Shown here: piece by piece, positions 17,291 through 26,213 of the stretch
Position numbering within the stretch: position 1 is the first letter of the stretch
Layout of the letters: every line of letters begins with the position of its first letter
Assembly: GCA_021800165.1 (NCBI GenBank)
Contig: JAJYZF010000001.1
Location: 62,001 to 126,000 of the forward strand
Direction: 5' to 3'
Length of the DNA: 64,000 nucleotides
DNA from: Planctomycetota bacterium
GTDB taxonomy: Bacteria; Planctomycetota; Phycisphaerae; WQYP01
Translations under genes and position numbers: made by a program
Notes under the pieces: model-generated
Seen by the model: only the letters and a program-made list of their open reading frames with translations
Databases searched by the model: none
What the model was told of the DNA's origin: nothing

Positions 17291-17623
17291 CTATCCAGCA
17301 CGCGAAACCACACCCAGATCGGTTTTGCTCTTGACGGCCACGCGGCGCTTCACCCCATTTTCCACGGCAAACTTCACCCGGGTGCCCTTGCCGGTGCTGG
17401 GATCCACCGGTTGAACCTTGCTGATGTGCATGGAAGCGGGCTTTTGTATGCGCCCCCCCTTGCGGTTTTTTTCCGTGGGACGGATATGTTTCCATACCAT
17501 ATTCACCCCTTCCACAATCACCCGCTGGGTTTCCGGAAACACCTGCAAAACCTTGCCCGTTTTTCCGCGCGAATTGCCGGTACGGATATACACCAGATCA
17601 TCTTTTTTAATTCGTGCCGCCAT
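17291..17623 (-). CDS. rplX: 50S ribosomal protein L24
   Basis: The 110-residue protein has the KOW motif (DLVYIRTGNSRGKTGKVLQV) and VEGVNMVWKHIRPT. The ATG at 17623 has GAGG about ten bases upstream and gives the usual length. L24 initiates 50S assembly. Confidence 0.96.
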   Translation of the reverse strand: MAARIKKDDLVYIRTGNSRGKTGKVLQVFPETQRVIVEGVNMVWKHIRPTEKNRKGGRIQKPASMHISKVQPVDPSTGKGTRVKFAVENGVKRRVAVKSKTDLGVVSRAG

Positions 17624-17666
17624 GTTGAAACACCTCATTTTCCCCGGCATGGGCGGGGCCTTACAC

Positions 17667-18053
17667 TTACACCACTTCGCTGGCCAAGGATACTATCTTC
17701 ATGAAATTCTTGTCACGAAGCTCGCGGGCCACCGCTCCAAATATGCGCGTGCCGCGCGGATTGGAATCGTTATCGACCAGCACCGCCGCATTGCGATCAA
17801 AGCGGACATAACTGCCGTCCGATCGGCGAATCGGCTGACTGGTCCGCACGATCACCGCCTTGGCCACCTCGCCCTGCTTCACATCGCCATTGGGCATGGC
17901 CTTTTTCACGGCCACCACAATTAAATCTCCGACATTGGCCGTGCGCCGGGTAAACTTGCCCCGCGCCGTCGATCCACCCAATACTTTAATGCACATCACC
18001 TGACGGGCACCGGTGTTGTCGGCCACATCGAGTCTGGTTTGTTGTTGTATCAT
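17667..18053 (-). CDS. rplN: 50S ribosomal protein L14
   Basis: The 128-residue protein starts [28 protein letters not shown], with [14 protein letters not shown], both L14 signatures. It lies at the subunit interface. Confidence 0.97.
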   Translation of the reverse strand: MIQQQTRLDVADNTGARQVMCIKVLGGSTARGKFTRRTANVGDLIVVAVKKAMPNGDVKQGEVAKAVIVRTSQPIRRSDGSYVRFDRNAAVLVDNDSNPRGTRIFGAVARELRDKNFMKIVSLASEVV

Positions 18054-18136
18054 CTTCGCACCCGAAGCCTTCTAAAATCCTGCGTTACCAACCGGCCCTA
18101 GCGCACCACGCGGGGCCTTTGTCCCGGCACCACTGG

Positions 18137-18520
18137 TCACTGGCCTTGTTCCCCACCAGCGGCCGGCGTCTCGGCCGGTGCCGCTTTTTTGCGCTCAAAC
18201 AACTGCGACGCCTCGCCCTGAATCGCCGAGAGATCCAGTTGCGGACCCCGGCTGACAATCCGCACCAGCCGATACGATTTCATCTTGCTGATCGGCCGAC
18301 ACTGCATCACTTCCACATGATCGCCCAGGTGGCTTTCATTATTTTCGTCATGCACATGCAGCACCGTCTGGCGCTTCACGTACTTATTGTACTTGGCATG
18401 CCGGGCCAGATATTCAAAGACCACCTTGCGGGTCTTGGACACCTTATCGCCGGTTACCACGCCAATAATCCTCGGCCGTAGCCTGCGGGTTTCCTGGGTA
18501 TTGATGGTTGCACTGGTCAT
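18137..18520 (-). CDS. rpsQ: 30S ribosomal protein S17 with C-terminal extension
   Basis: The OB-fold core is clear (GVVTGDKVSKTRKVVFEY, GDHVEVMQCRPISKMKSYRLV). The ATG at 18520 has AGGA six bases upstream. The 127-residue product is longer than usual (about 85) because of an N-terminal lead-in and an Ala/Glu/Pro-rich tail of about 35 residues. Confidence 0.95.
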   Translation of the reverse strand: MTSATINTQETRRLRPRIIGVVTGDKVSKTRKVVFEYLARHAKYNKYVKRQTVLHVHDENNESHLGDHVEVMQCRPISKMKSYRLVRIVSRGPQLDLSAIQGEASQLFERKKAAPAETPAAGGEQGQ

Positions 18521-18552
18521 AAACGTTCCTGCTGTATCATTGGGTCCAACAT

Positions 18553-18768
18553 TCAACTCTTGGGCTGCGCGGCGGCCTTGGCCCTGGCCCGCTGACGCAG
18601 CAGCGTCAGCACACGGGCGATATCCTTTTTGTCCTTGCCGAACTGCGACAAATCCTTAACTTTATCCGTGGCCACCTGCACCCGCAAGTCGTAAAGATGG
18701 CGGCGCAGCTCCTGTTCGCGTTTTTTAAGCTCTTCGTCGTCCAGCTTGGCAATATCTTTCAAACTCAT
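18553..18768 (-). CDS. rpmC: 50S ribosomal protein L29
   Basis: The 71-residue two-helix protein has LDDEELKKREQELRRHLYDLRVQ and the conserved KDIARVLTLLRQRA. AAAGGGA lies just before the ATG. It sits between rplP and rpsQ. Confidence 0.94.
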   Translation of the reverse strand: MSLKDIAKLDDEELKKREQELRRHLYDLRVQVATDKVKDLSQFGKDKKDIARVLTLLRQRARAKAAAQPKS

Positions 18769-18828
18769 AAATTCCCTTTGTCGTCCTTACCCGGGACCAA
18801 CGATCCACCCCACGGCCGAACCGCGGCG

Positions 18829-19248
18829 TCACATCGTATGCCGCCGGTGTACAAACCGGCAACGCACCGGCATTTTGCAGGCCACGCGGGAAAACGCCCG
18901 CTTGGCCACCGTCTCATCCACACCGGCGATTTCAAACAAAATCGTGCCGGGTTTAACTTCCGCCGCCCAGTATTCCGGTTCCCCCTTGCCCGTACCCATA
19001 CGGGTTTCCAGCGGCTTGGCGGAAAAACTCTTGTGCGGAAAAATCCGAATATAAACCCGGCCTTCGCGGGCCAGATAGTGGCTGCACGCCATGCGGCCCG
19101 CCTCGATCTGCCGCCCCGTAATCCGCCCAGGCTCCAGCGACTGCAGGGCGTATTCGCCAAAGCTCACGCGATTGCCCCGCGTGGCATTGCCTTTGATAAT
19201 TCCGCGCTGCTGTTTGCGCCATTTTACTCGAGCCGGCATCATGGCCAT
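18829..19248 (-). CDS. rplP: 50S ribosomal protein L16
   Basis: The 139-residue protein has RVKWRKQQRG, FGEYALQSLEPGRITGRQIEAGR and RIFPHKSFSAKPLETRMGTGKG, all L16 hallmarks. GGAG eight bases upstream supports the ATG at 19248. It helps organise the A-site region of the 50S. Confidence 0.97.
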   Translation of the reverse strand: MAMMPARVKWRKQQRGIIKGNATRGNRVSFGEYALQSLEPGRITGRQIEAGRMACSHYLAREGRVYIRIFPHKSFSAKPLETRMGTGKGEPEYWAAEVKPGTILFEIAGVDETVAKRAFSRVACKMPVRCRFVHRRHTM

Positions 19249-19309
19249 CGTTTATTCTCCAATTTCCGTCTGCACCCGGCCATATCCGCCGCCGCAGCTT
19301 TCACCCTTA

Positions 19310-20011
19310 TCAGCGCCGACGGGGACGACGCGGGGCCTGCCCAGCGCCGGCGGCCTCTGCGGCGGCATCCAAATCGGCGTACATACCACGGTACACCCAC
19401 ACCTTAATTCCAATCACTCCATACGGCGTTTCACAATGGACCAAACCATAAGAGATATTCGCCTGAAGCGTATGAAGCGGAATGCTGCCCACAATCTGCT
19501 TTTCCGTGCGGGCAATTTCGGCCCCGCCAATCCGCCCCGCAATCTGAATCTTGATCCCCTTGGCCCCGGCGTTCATGGCCGCTTCCGCCTTCTGTTTCAT
19601 CACCCGCCGGAACGAGCCACGCTTTTTAAGCTGCTCGGCAATGCCCTCCGCCACCAAACGGCCATCCAGATCCGGGTTGCCTATTTCCGCAATCTCCACC
19701 TTCACTTTGCGCTGCGTCAGGTTTTCCAGTTCTTCCTTAAGTTTGTCCACCTCCGCGCCTTTGGGGCCAATCACAACGCCCGGACGAGCCGTGTGCACCA
19801 CCACCTTAAGCTCTTCGCGGGTTCGCTCAATTTCCACCCGTGCCACGGCGGCATAGGGCGGCTTGCGATTGAGTTTGTTATCAATAAACGCGCGAATCTT
19901 TTCGTCCTCGACCAGCAATTCACCAAAGAGCTTTTTGGGAGCGACCCAGCGGCTGATCCAGCCTTCCGTGATGCCGGTGCGAAAACTGGTGGGATTAACT
20001 TTTTGGCCCAT
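19310..20011 (-). CDS. rpsC: 30S ribosomal protein S3
   Basis: The 233-residue protein starts MGQKVNPTSFRTGI, has the KH domain (RPGVVIGPKGAEVDKLKEEL) and the C-terminal domain (YGVIGIKVWVYRG). GAGG lies five bases before the ATG. S3 forms part of the mRNA entry channel. Confidence 0.97.
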   Translation of the reverse strand: MGQKVNPTSFRTGITEGWISRWVAPKKLFGELLVEDEKIRAFIDNKLNRKPPYAAVARVEIERTREELKVVVHTARPGVVIGPKGAEVDKLKEELENLTQRKVKVEIAEIGNPDLDGRLVAEGIAEQLKKRGSFRRVMKQKAEAAMNAGAKGIKIQIAGRIGGAEIARTEKQIVGSIPLHTLQANISYGLVHCETPYGVIGIKVWVYRGMYADLDAAAEAAGAGQAPRRPRRR

Positions 20012-20067
20012 GTTGTCCTCTATACCTTATAGGGTTTCAAACCGACATCCGCCGGCTAAAACCTGCC

Positions 20068-20544
20068 TTACACGTTTGCCTTATCCGTTACCGTCCGGCC
20101 CGCGGACACGGTGGTAATGGCCACGGCGGCCCCCGCAGCCGGGGCATTTCGCCGGGCATTGCCCCGTTTCTGACGCTCCATCTTCAAAGCCTTTTTAGCC
20201 GCCAACCGACGCTCCGCCCCTTCATCCACCGCTACGGTAATGTGGCAGGTACGCTTGAAAATGGCATAGCTTTTACCCCGGTCCTTCGGCTGCATACGCT
20301 TCACAATCGGACCGGCGTCACAAAAGGAACCCGCCACGTACAAGTCTTCCACATCCGCTTCTTTTTCGTCGGCGTTGGCCACGGCGCTTTTGAGCACCTT
20401 GCCCACCATCACGGCACCGCGCTGTTTGGAAAACTTCAACAGGTCCATCGCTTCCGCGACGGTTTTCCCGCGGATTAAATCCGTAAGCAGCCGGGCTTTC
20501 CGCGGCGATATTTTTGCAAATCGCCATTTCGAAACGTATGCCAT
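20068..20544 (-). CDS. rplV: 50S ribosomal protein L22 with C-terminal tail
   Basis: The 158-residue protein has the core (KISPRKARLLTDLIRGK, DAGPIVKRMQPKDRGKSYAIFKRTCHITV), then about 35 extra residues rich in Ala, Arg and Val. The ATG at 20544 has GAGG five bases upstream. The beta-hairpin loop lines the peptide exit tunnel. Confidence 0.96.
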   Translation of the reverse strand: MAYVSKWRFAKISPRKARLLTDLIRGKTVAEAMDLLKFSKQRGAVMVGKVLKSAVANADEKEADVEDLYVAGSFCDAGPIVKRMQPKDRGKSYAIFKRTCHITVAVDEGAERRLAAKKALKMERQKRGNARRNAPAAGAAVAITTVSAGRTVTDKANV

Positions 20545-20621
20545 AATGACCTCTTTTTGACTATCAGCGTCCGACGGCGGTACCAACAAAAAAACCTTCA
20601 CCGTCGGCGGCACTGTGCCAT

Positions 20622-20897
20622 TTATTCTTCTTCCTTCTTGGCCATGGTGTGACCCTTAAACACGCGGGTCGGGGCGAATTCCCCGAGTTTGTGGCCCACC
20701 ATATCTTCCGTAACAAACACCCGCACATGCAGTTTGCCGTTGTGAACCATAAACGTATGGCCCACAAAATCCGGCACAATCGTGCTGGCGCGCGACCACG
20801 TTTTAATGGGATCCTTCGACCGCTGCTCGTTAAGCCGATTCACCTTTTCTAAAAGGTGATACGCCACGAACGGCCCTTTTTTTGAACTTCGACTCAT
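20622..20897 (-). CDS. rpsS: 30S ribosomal protein S19
   Basis: The 91-residue protein starts [18 protein letters not shown] and has [29 protein letters not shown]. The ATG at 20897 has GAGG five bases upstream; a much longer open frame upstream overlaps rplB and is not real. Confidence 0.97.
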   Translation of the reverse strand: MSRSSKKGPFVAYHLLEKVNRLNEQRSKDPIKTWSRASTIVPDFVGHTFMVHNGKLHVRVFVTEDMVGHKLGEFAPTRVFKGHTMAKKEEE

Positions 20898-21004
20898 GCC
20901 AACCTCGGCTTTTACCTGGTGCTCAACAACAAGACACCATTGTTCCATACCACCAGTCTTCAGACCGGTCGATTCCAACCTCTGCGCCCATTCCCCGCCG
21001 ACGC

Positions 21005-21871
21005 TTACCGTCGCCGTAACACCGATTCTCCATACCGCACCGTCATGCGCCGACGAATGATCTTGCTGGAGGTGTTTTTCCGCGGATTGCGGGTTTTGCC
21101 GCCCTTGGCCGGAACACCCCATTTGCTTACCGGGTGCCGCCCGCCGCCGGATCGCCCCTCGCCGCCGCCCAGGGGATGGCTCACCGGGTTCTGCGCCACG
21201 CCGCGCACCGTGGGACGAATACCTCGATGCCGCATCCGCCCGGCCTTGCCCCAGCGGATATTGATCCAATCGGTATTGCCGATTTGACCGATCGTAGCCC
21301 GACACTTGCAGTTGATCTGCCGGACTTCGCCCGATGGCAACTGAATGGTCGCATAACCGGCATCGCGGCCAATGAGCCGGGCCGCGGCACCGGCGCTGCG
21401 GACAATTTTACCCCCCTGTCCGGGGTTGGATTCAATGTTGTGTATTTCCATGCCCACCGGAATAATGTCCAGCGGCATGGCATTACCAATGGTTTTTTCA
21501 ATATCAGGATTCGCTCCACTCTCCACCACCGCGCCAACTTGCAGCGTGTTGGGTGCCAGAATATAGCGCTTTTCGCCATCTTCATACTTGAGCAAAGCAA
21601 TGAAGCAGGACCGGTTGGGATCATATTCGATGGAATCCACGGTGGCCTTGACGCCGTCTTTGTTGCGACGGAAATCCACCTTGCGATAAAGCTGTTTGTG
21701 GCCGCCGCCAATATGCCGACACGTAATCCAGCCGGTGTGATTACGGCCGCCGGTCTTTTTCTTCGGCGTGGTGAGCGATTTTTCCGGTTCCCCGCGCGTC
21801 AACTCCGCAAACGCATTGACCGAACTGAACCGCCGCCCCGCCGAGGTTGGATTGTATTGTTTAATGCCCAT
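21005..21871 (-). CDS. rplB: 50S ribosomal protein L2
   Basis: The 288-residue protein has the conserved N-terminus ([14 protein letters not shown]), the RNA-binding core and the C-terminal [24 protein letters not shown]. The histidine equivalent to E. coli His229 is retained in SHP; the second histidine of the DHPH motif is Leu here. L2 is needed for subunit association and peptidyl transfer. Confidence 0.97.
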   Translation of the reverse strand: MGIKQYNPTSAGRRFSSVNAFAELTRGEPEKSLTTPKKKTGGRNHTGWITCRHIGGGHKQLYRKVDFRRNKDGVKATVDSIEYDPNRSCFIALLKYEDGEKRYILAPNTLQVGAVVESGANPDIEKTIGNAMPLDIIPVGMEIHNIESNPGQGGKIVRSAGAAARLIGRDAGYATIQLPSGEVRQINCKCRATIGQIGNTDWINIRWGKAGRMRHRGIRPTVRGVAQNPVSHPLGGGEGRSGGGRHPVSKWGVPAKGGKTRNPRKNTSSKIIRRRMTVRYGESVLRRR

Positions 21872-21896
21872 GTTTCGCTCGCTTTTTCGCTACGCC

Positions 21897-22181
21897 TTAA
21901 TACAGTTCAATTTTGTCGTCCACATGCACCTGCACCACCGCCTTTTTCCAGGGCGAAGTGGTTTTGTGGCCGGTTCTGGTTCGCATCGGCTTGCCCGGCA
22001 CCACAATGGTGCGAACCTCACCGACCCGAACATGGTAGAGCTCTTCAATGGCTTTTTTTATTTCCGGCTTGTGGGCGCGAAAATCCACTTCAAAGCTGTA
22101 CAAATTGCGGTTGGTACCCAGAAATACACTTTTCTCGGATACCAGCGGCCGTTTGATGATTTGCGTTTTATCCAGATCCAT
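21897..22181 (-). CDS. rplW: 50S ribosomal protein L23
   Basis: The 94-residue protein has IIKRPLVSEKS and YSFEVDFRAHKPEIKKAIEELYHVRV, the L23 signatures. It sits at the tunnel exit, where trigger factor and SRP dock. Confidence 0.96.
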   Translation of the reverse strand: MDLDKTQIIKRPLVSEKSVFLGTNRNLYSFEVDFRAHKPEIKKAIEELYHVRVGEVRTIVVPGKPMRTRTGHKTTSPWKKAVVQVHVDDKIELY

Positions 22182-22242
22182 AGGTATTTAGTCCTGATAT
22201 TCACGCGGCCTGCCGCCGCGGTCATCGAAATCCATCTGTCCT

Positions 22243-22890
22243 TTAGGTTTGCGTCCGTGGCCGGGAGGGCTTAGCCGTTTTCAGCACACCTTCCAGCGCC
22301 GCTTTGGTCATCAGCAGCGTGCGCGAGCCAAGAATGTCAAAAGCGTTGATTTCCGCGGCCGGCTTGATTTTGGCATGTTCAATGTTGCGCGCGGATAAAA
22401 ATAAATTGCGGTCCAGCGCATCCGTGGCAATCAGCACGCTGCGGTCGAGCTTGAGGGCTTTAAGCACCCCCGCCATTTCTTTGGTTTTCGGGGCTGCCAG
22501 GGTAAAACTATCGAGTAATTTAAGACTGCTGCTTTGAATTTTGGCGAGAATGGCGTTGTTACGGGCAAGGCGACGTTGCTTGGCGGGCATATCCTGGCGG
22601 AAGTCCCGCGGGCGTTTGGCAAACGCCATGCCGCCGCCCTTCATCACATTGGTGCGGATATTACCGCGCCGGGCGTTGCCCGTGTGCTTCTGGGCGTAGA
22701 GCTTTTTCGTGGAACCTTCCACATCGCCCCGCCCTTTGGTCTGCACGGTGCCCTGACGCTTGTTGGCGTGGTACATCACCACCGCCTGTTTCAACAGCGC
22801 CGGGCGAACGGTGCCGCCAAGCAGGGCTTCATCGACGGAGAAATTCCCCACCTGCTCACCTTTTTGACTGTAGATCGGTATTTCAATCAT
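22243..22890 (-). CDS. rplD: 50S ribosomal protein L4
   Basis: The 215-residue protein has LLKQAVVMYHANKRQGT, the tunnel-reaching loop GSTKKLYAQKHTGNARRGN, and the C-terminal globular domain. In many bacteria L4 also represses the S10 operon; no leader long enough for that is evident here. Confidence 0.96.
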   Translation of the reverse strand: MIEIPIYSQKGEQVGNFSVDEALLGGTVRPALLKQAVVMYHANKRQGTVQTKGRGDVEGSTKKLYAQKHTGNARRGNIRTNVMKGGGMAFAKRPRDFRQDMPAKQRRLARNNAILAKIQSSSLKLLDSFTLAAPKTKEMAGVLKALKLDRSVLIATDALDRNLFLSARNIEHAKIKPAAEINAFDILGSRTLLMTKAALEGVLKTAKPSRPRTQT

Positions 22891-22972
22891 AATTTACTTT
22901 CCAAGGTTTCACCCGCTCCACGCGGGCGGGCCTGTTCTTTATTGTTTCCCGGCCGCAGCGCACCGCCGGGCT

Positions 22973-23674
22973 TTATGCCTTGACCTCCGCGGCCACCGGC
23001 ATAATGGTCTTGGCCTGCCTTACAAACACCACCCCGCCGTTGGCTCCCGGAACCGTACCGCGAATCAACAGCAGGTGCTTTTCCTTATCGACGCCAACCA
23101 ATGCTAAATTGCGTGTGGTCACCTGTTCCACGCCCAGATGGCCGGCCATTTTCTTACCCTTTTTAATGCCTCGGCCATGACCACGGGTACCCTGACCACC
23201 GCCGATGGACCCCGGCGAACGATGTTTGCGTTCCGTGCCGTGCGACCCCGGCTGCCCGCCGAAGTTCCACCGCTTCATCACCCCCTGAAAGCCCTTGCCC
23301 TTGCTGGTGCCTACCACATCCACCCATTTGATGGCGTCAAAAATTGACACATCCACCGTGGCCCCGGCCAGCACCGTCGGCTTGACTTGCAGGCGAATTT
23401 CCCGAAAAAAACGCTTCGGAGAGGTCTGACCGGTCTTGCGGCAATGACCCACCAGCGGCTTGGTGCTCCGCCGCTCTTTGATATCTTCAAAGCCCAGTTG
23501 AACGGCATTGTAGCCGTCCTTCCCGTCCTCGGTTTTTACCTGGGTAACCACGCACGGCCCGGCCTGTACAACCGTTACCGGAACCACGGTCCCGGCCGAA
23601 TCGTAGATGCGGGTCATACCGATTTTGCGGCCAAGAATTGCGGCCAATAGATTTCCATTACCATTTTCGCTCAT
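22973..23674 (-). CDS. rplC: 50S ribosomal protein L3
   Basis: The 233-residue protein has ILGRKIGMTRIYDSAGTVVPVTVVQAGP and the core GKGFQGVMKRWNFGGQPGSHGTERKHR with GQGTRGHGRG. GAGG lies six bases before the ATG. It follows rpsJ after an unusually long gap of about 260 bases that holds no recognisable gene. Confidence 0.96.
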   Translation of the reverse strand: MSENGNGNLLAAILGRKIGMTRIYDSAGTVVPVTVVQAGPCVVTQVKTEDGKDGYNAVQLGFEDIKERRSTKPLVGHCRKTGQTSPKRFFREIRLQVKPTVLAGATVDVSIFDAIKWVDVVGTSKGKGFQGVMKRWNFGGQPGSHGTERKHRSPGSIGGGQGTRGHGRGIKKGKKMAGHLGVEQVTTRNLALVGVDKEKHLLLIRGTVPGANGGVVFVRQAKTIMPVAAEVKA

Positions 23675-23937
23675 GGCATACCTCTACCGTTGTGGGGCTC
23701 GTTTGGGAACCCGTTTCCGCAAGCGTTTGCGGTGTCAGGTTCTCCCGGATATCCCGTCCGACCGCATGAAGCCGGCATTGGGCCAGGCTTCATCTAGTCG
23801 GCTTGATCGAGGCGGGATCTGCAAGATTCGACCACATAAGCCGAGATCTTTTTGCGACCCGCCCGGGATCACACAGGTGGCTCCCAGCAGCGGAAAACCA
23901 ACCGTTCATGCCTCGTAAGGGGACAACAACGCCCCAC

Positions 23938-24333
23938 TTACGCCTTTATTTTCACGAACACACCCGCCGGAACCACCAGGCGATTGAGCGCCTCAATTGT
24001 CCGCGGTGTGGGTTCGAGAATATCTATAATCCGCTTATGGGTGCGGATTTCAAACTGTTCCCGGCTCTTTTTATCAATGTGCGGCGAGCGCAGAACAGTA
24101 AAACGTTCCACTCGAGTGGGAATGGGAATAGGCCCCAGCACCTTGGCTGACGTGCGCTTGGCATGATCGACAATTTCCTTGGCCGATATGTCCAGCGCCC
24201 GATGATCGTAGGCTTCCAGCCGGATGCGAATGCGTTCGTGATGCGGAGCCGTTACCATGTCCTGTTTATCCAATTCGTCTACAACATTTCTAAGCGACGA
24301 GGCGTTTTTCACCGCGTCGCACCGGCCCGCCAA
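23938..24333 (-). CDS. rpsJ: 30S ribosomal protein S10 (possible N-terminal extension)
   Basis: The core [15 protein letters not shown] ... [35 protein letters not shown] is unmistakable. Two starts compete. The TTG at 24333 has a perfect GGAGG five bases upstream and follows a strong promoter directly, giving 131 residues. The ATG at 24258 gives 106 residues, the usual family length, but only AGGA one base away. I list the longer form because of the ribosome-binding site; the shorter one fits homologues better. It is the first gene of the operon. Confidence 0.92.
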   Translation of the reverse strand: MAGRCDAVKNASSLRNVVDELDKQDMVTAPHHERIRIRLEAYDHRALDISAKEIVDHAKRTSAKVLGPIPIPTRVERFTVLRSPHIDKKSREQFEIRTHKRIIDILEPTPRTIEALNRLVVPAGVFVKIKA

Positions 24334-24360
24334 AGTAACCTCCGCCAGGCCAGAACAGAA

Positions 24361-24388
24361 AGTATACCGAAACCCGCAACGCTGTCAA
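24361..24388 (-). promoter_or_regulatory. Sigma70-type promoter of the ribosomal operon
   Basis: Minus-strand TTGACA (24383-24388) and TATACT (24361-24366) are separated by 16 bases, a near-consensus promoter. It is followed by GGAGG at 24339-24343 and the TTG at 24331-24333, giving a leader of only about 20 bases if that start is used. Confidence 0.75.
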
Positions 24389-24480
24389 CTCCACTGCGCC
24401 ACCCATCAACTTTCTTTCAGGGTTTTCATCAATCCGGGGCTTGGCCGGCGGAAGTGTTGGCAGGCTCGTAGCGTTTAACC

Positions 24481-25971
24481 TCACTGGGAAACCGGGAACT
24501 TGGCCACCCGGTCACGCACATTCTTATCGCCGGTGGCGGGAAGCCGGCTTAAGGCCTGGCGGTACCAATATACCGCCCGTAATTGGATATTGATTTTCAT
24601 CAGGCCGTGATAGCCGCGGGCCAGCGTCCACCACTGGTTTCCCAAGATGATTTGACGTTGGGGGTGATGGGGATCGGAGAGATCCGCTTGAGCGGCCCTG
24701 CGTACGCCGACCACGGCACTATGGCGCAGGTACCGTAAGCCGGTGGTCCAGTGGCCGCCCAGGAAGCAGGTGTATTCTCCCACCACCTGATTGGCTGCGG
24801 GGTCGCCGGGTTTTTTGGCAAGGACGGTCATGGCGGTGAGAACGCGTCGGTGCATCATCCGGGTTTGCAGCAGCAGCGACTTAAACCCTTCGGAGAGCCG
24901 GTGCAACCGCGGATCGCCAATGCGCTGCACCGCCCGACGGGCTGCGGTCATAAACGCGATGGCCTGGCGGTAGTGGTCTGCCCCAACCAAGCGGCTGAAA
25001 TCGGCTTGGACATTCCCGAGAGCCTGGCGATAAATGACCACCGCGTGCAGGCGCACCAGCGGGGCCAACGCCCGGACATGGTGGGTTTTCGGCAGGTTCC
25101 ACCATAGATCGCCCAGTTGGACTTCATCTATGGCGTTGGGCGCTTGGAGAGCGATTAATCGGGCTATTTCGGCCAGCGCGTGAAAGCCGGAACTTTTAGC
25201 TGCGGCCTTGGCCAGCGTGGCGGCATGAGGCTGGTGGGACATCACCCAATCGTAAATGGCAACGCGACCCAATGTTTCCACGTTATGCGGGTGTTGTTGC
25301 AGCAAGGCCTGATCGGCCAGATGCTGCTTGTACGCGGCCTGGAGCATCACCAGTTGCCGCGATCGCGGCGGTATGACCTGCAAATACCAGGCATTTTGCA
25401 CCGTCCGGGCGCAGCGAAATGATACCGCCAGGAGCGCTCTTGCCGAGGTAAAAGCATGGGCCGCAATAGCCTCGCGTCCCCATCGGTAGGAGCATTTCAT
25501 GAGAAATTGACACGACCAGCGATCCTGCAGGTTCGGCAGTGCCAACCGCGTAGCCTTGGCCAAGAGCTTCCATCGATTCACTTTGTAATTTCGACAAAGG
25601 GCCTGCGCCGGGGCCGGAATCATGGTGGGAACACTTTTGCGGGCGGCGAGCTGCCAACACAAGGTCAGGGCCACATAGGCTCTGGCGGCATGTTGGTGGT
25701 TGGAGTTGACATATTTATTGAAAAGATAATTCATAAATTCAAAGGTGTGGTTGCTATCCAGCCGCCCGTATTTAAGCCGAAAAAGACGTGAAAAGTACCG
25801 ACGGGCTGCGGCTTGGGCGCTGGCCGATGGAATGGGCGCGGGGTTCACCGGAGTCCACGGAGTGAACTCTTGAGGTGGGGGTTGGGCCGGTGGCGCGCAG
25901 GCCACCCAAGGGCTGGGCAGAAAAACCGCCACAAGGAAAACCGCCAACAGGCTTGCGAGTGTCTTACCCAC
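24481..25971 (-). CDS. Secreted planctomycete-type repeat protein with GDxWW motifs
   Basis: The 496-residue protein starts at GTG with GGAG five bases upstream and has a signal peptide (hydrophobic residues 5-25, then CAPPAQPP). The rest is alpha-helical. It contains LGDLWWNLP and LGNQWWTLA, each in a G-(D/N)-x-W-W context. The second leads to RAVYWYRQALSRL, a module I associate with planctomycete secreted proteins. It resembles helical solenoid repeats but I cannot name a function. It has its own promoter and lies just upstream of the rpsJ promoter on the same strand. Confidence 0.7.
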   Translation of the reverse strand: MGKTLASLLAVFLVAVFLPSPWVACAPPAQPPPQEFTPWTPVNPAPIPSASAQAAARRYFSRLFRLKYGRLDSNHTFEFMNYLFNKYVNSNHQHAARAYVALTLCWQLAARKSVPTMIPAPAQALCRNYKVNRWKLLAKATRLALPNLQDRWSCQFLMKCSYRWGREAIAAHAFTSARALLAVSFRCARTVQNAWYLQVIPPRSRQLVMLQAAYKQHLADQALLQQHPHNVETLGRVAIYDWVMSHQPHAATLAKAAAKSSGFHALAEIARLIALQAPNAIDEVQLGDLWWNLPKTHHVRALAPLVRLHAVVIYRQALGNVQADFSRLVGADHYRQAIAFMTAARRAVQRIGDPRLHRLSEGFKSLLLQTRMMHRRVLTAMTVLAKKPGDPAANQVVGEYTCFLGGHWTTGLRYLRHSAVVGVRRAAQADLSDPHHPQRQIILGNQWWTLARGYHGLMKINIQLRAVYWYRQALSRLPATGDKNVRDRVAKFPVSQ

Positions 25972-26060
25972 GGGTGCTCCAAAGCGGTCAATAGTGCTCC
26001 ATGGCCCACCGTCGCACCTTGATTTGAGAAGTCAGCGGACCAAACAACACTGACTTTGGT

Positions 26061-26089
26061 TTTATACCACGCCCGGAGAACGACGACAA
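26061..26089 (-). promoter_or_regulatory. Putative promoter of the secreted repeat protein gene
   Basis: Minus-strand TTGTCG (26084-26089) and TATAAA (26061-26066), spacer 17, about 90 bases upstream of the GTG start. Confidence 0.45.
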
Positions 26090-26213
26090 ACGTTTATCGT
26101 GTCGAGTGGCGGGACAAAATCATATAGGCGGGTTGATAACATAGCCGATGCTGTGGCGGCCAGTTGGGCTCGGGGGCGTGCAGGGGCCGCGGTTTGGTCC
26201 GTTGATGTTCAGT

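Noticed and set aside
20898-21305. Long N-terminal extension of the S19 frame
   Set aside because: It lies antisense-free but within rplB in another frame; the strong ribosome-binding site supports the short S19.
21005-21871. Loss of an active-site histidine in L2
   Set aside because: The key His of the HPxGGGEG region is retained; the second position varies in many bacteria.
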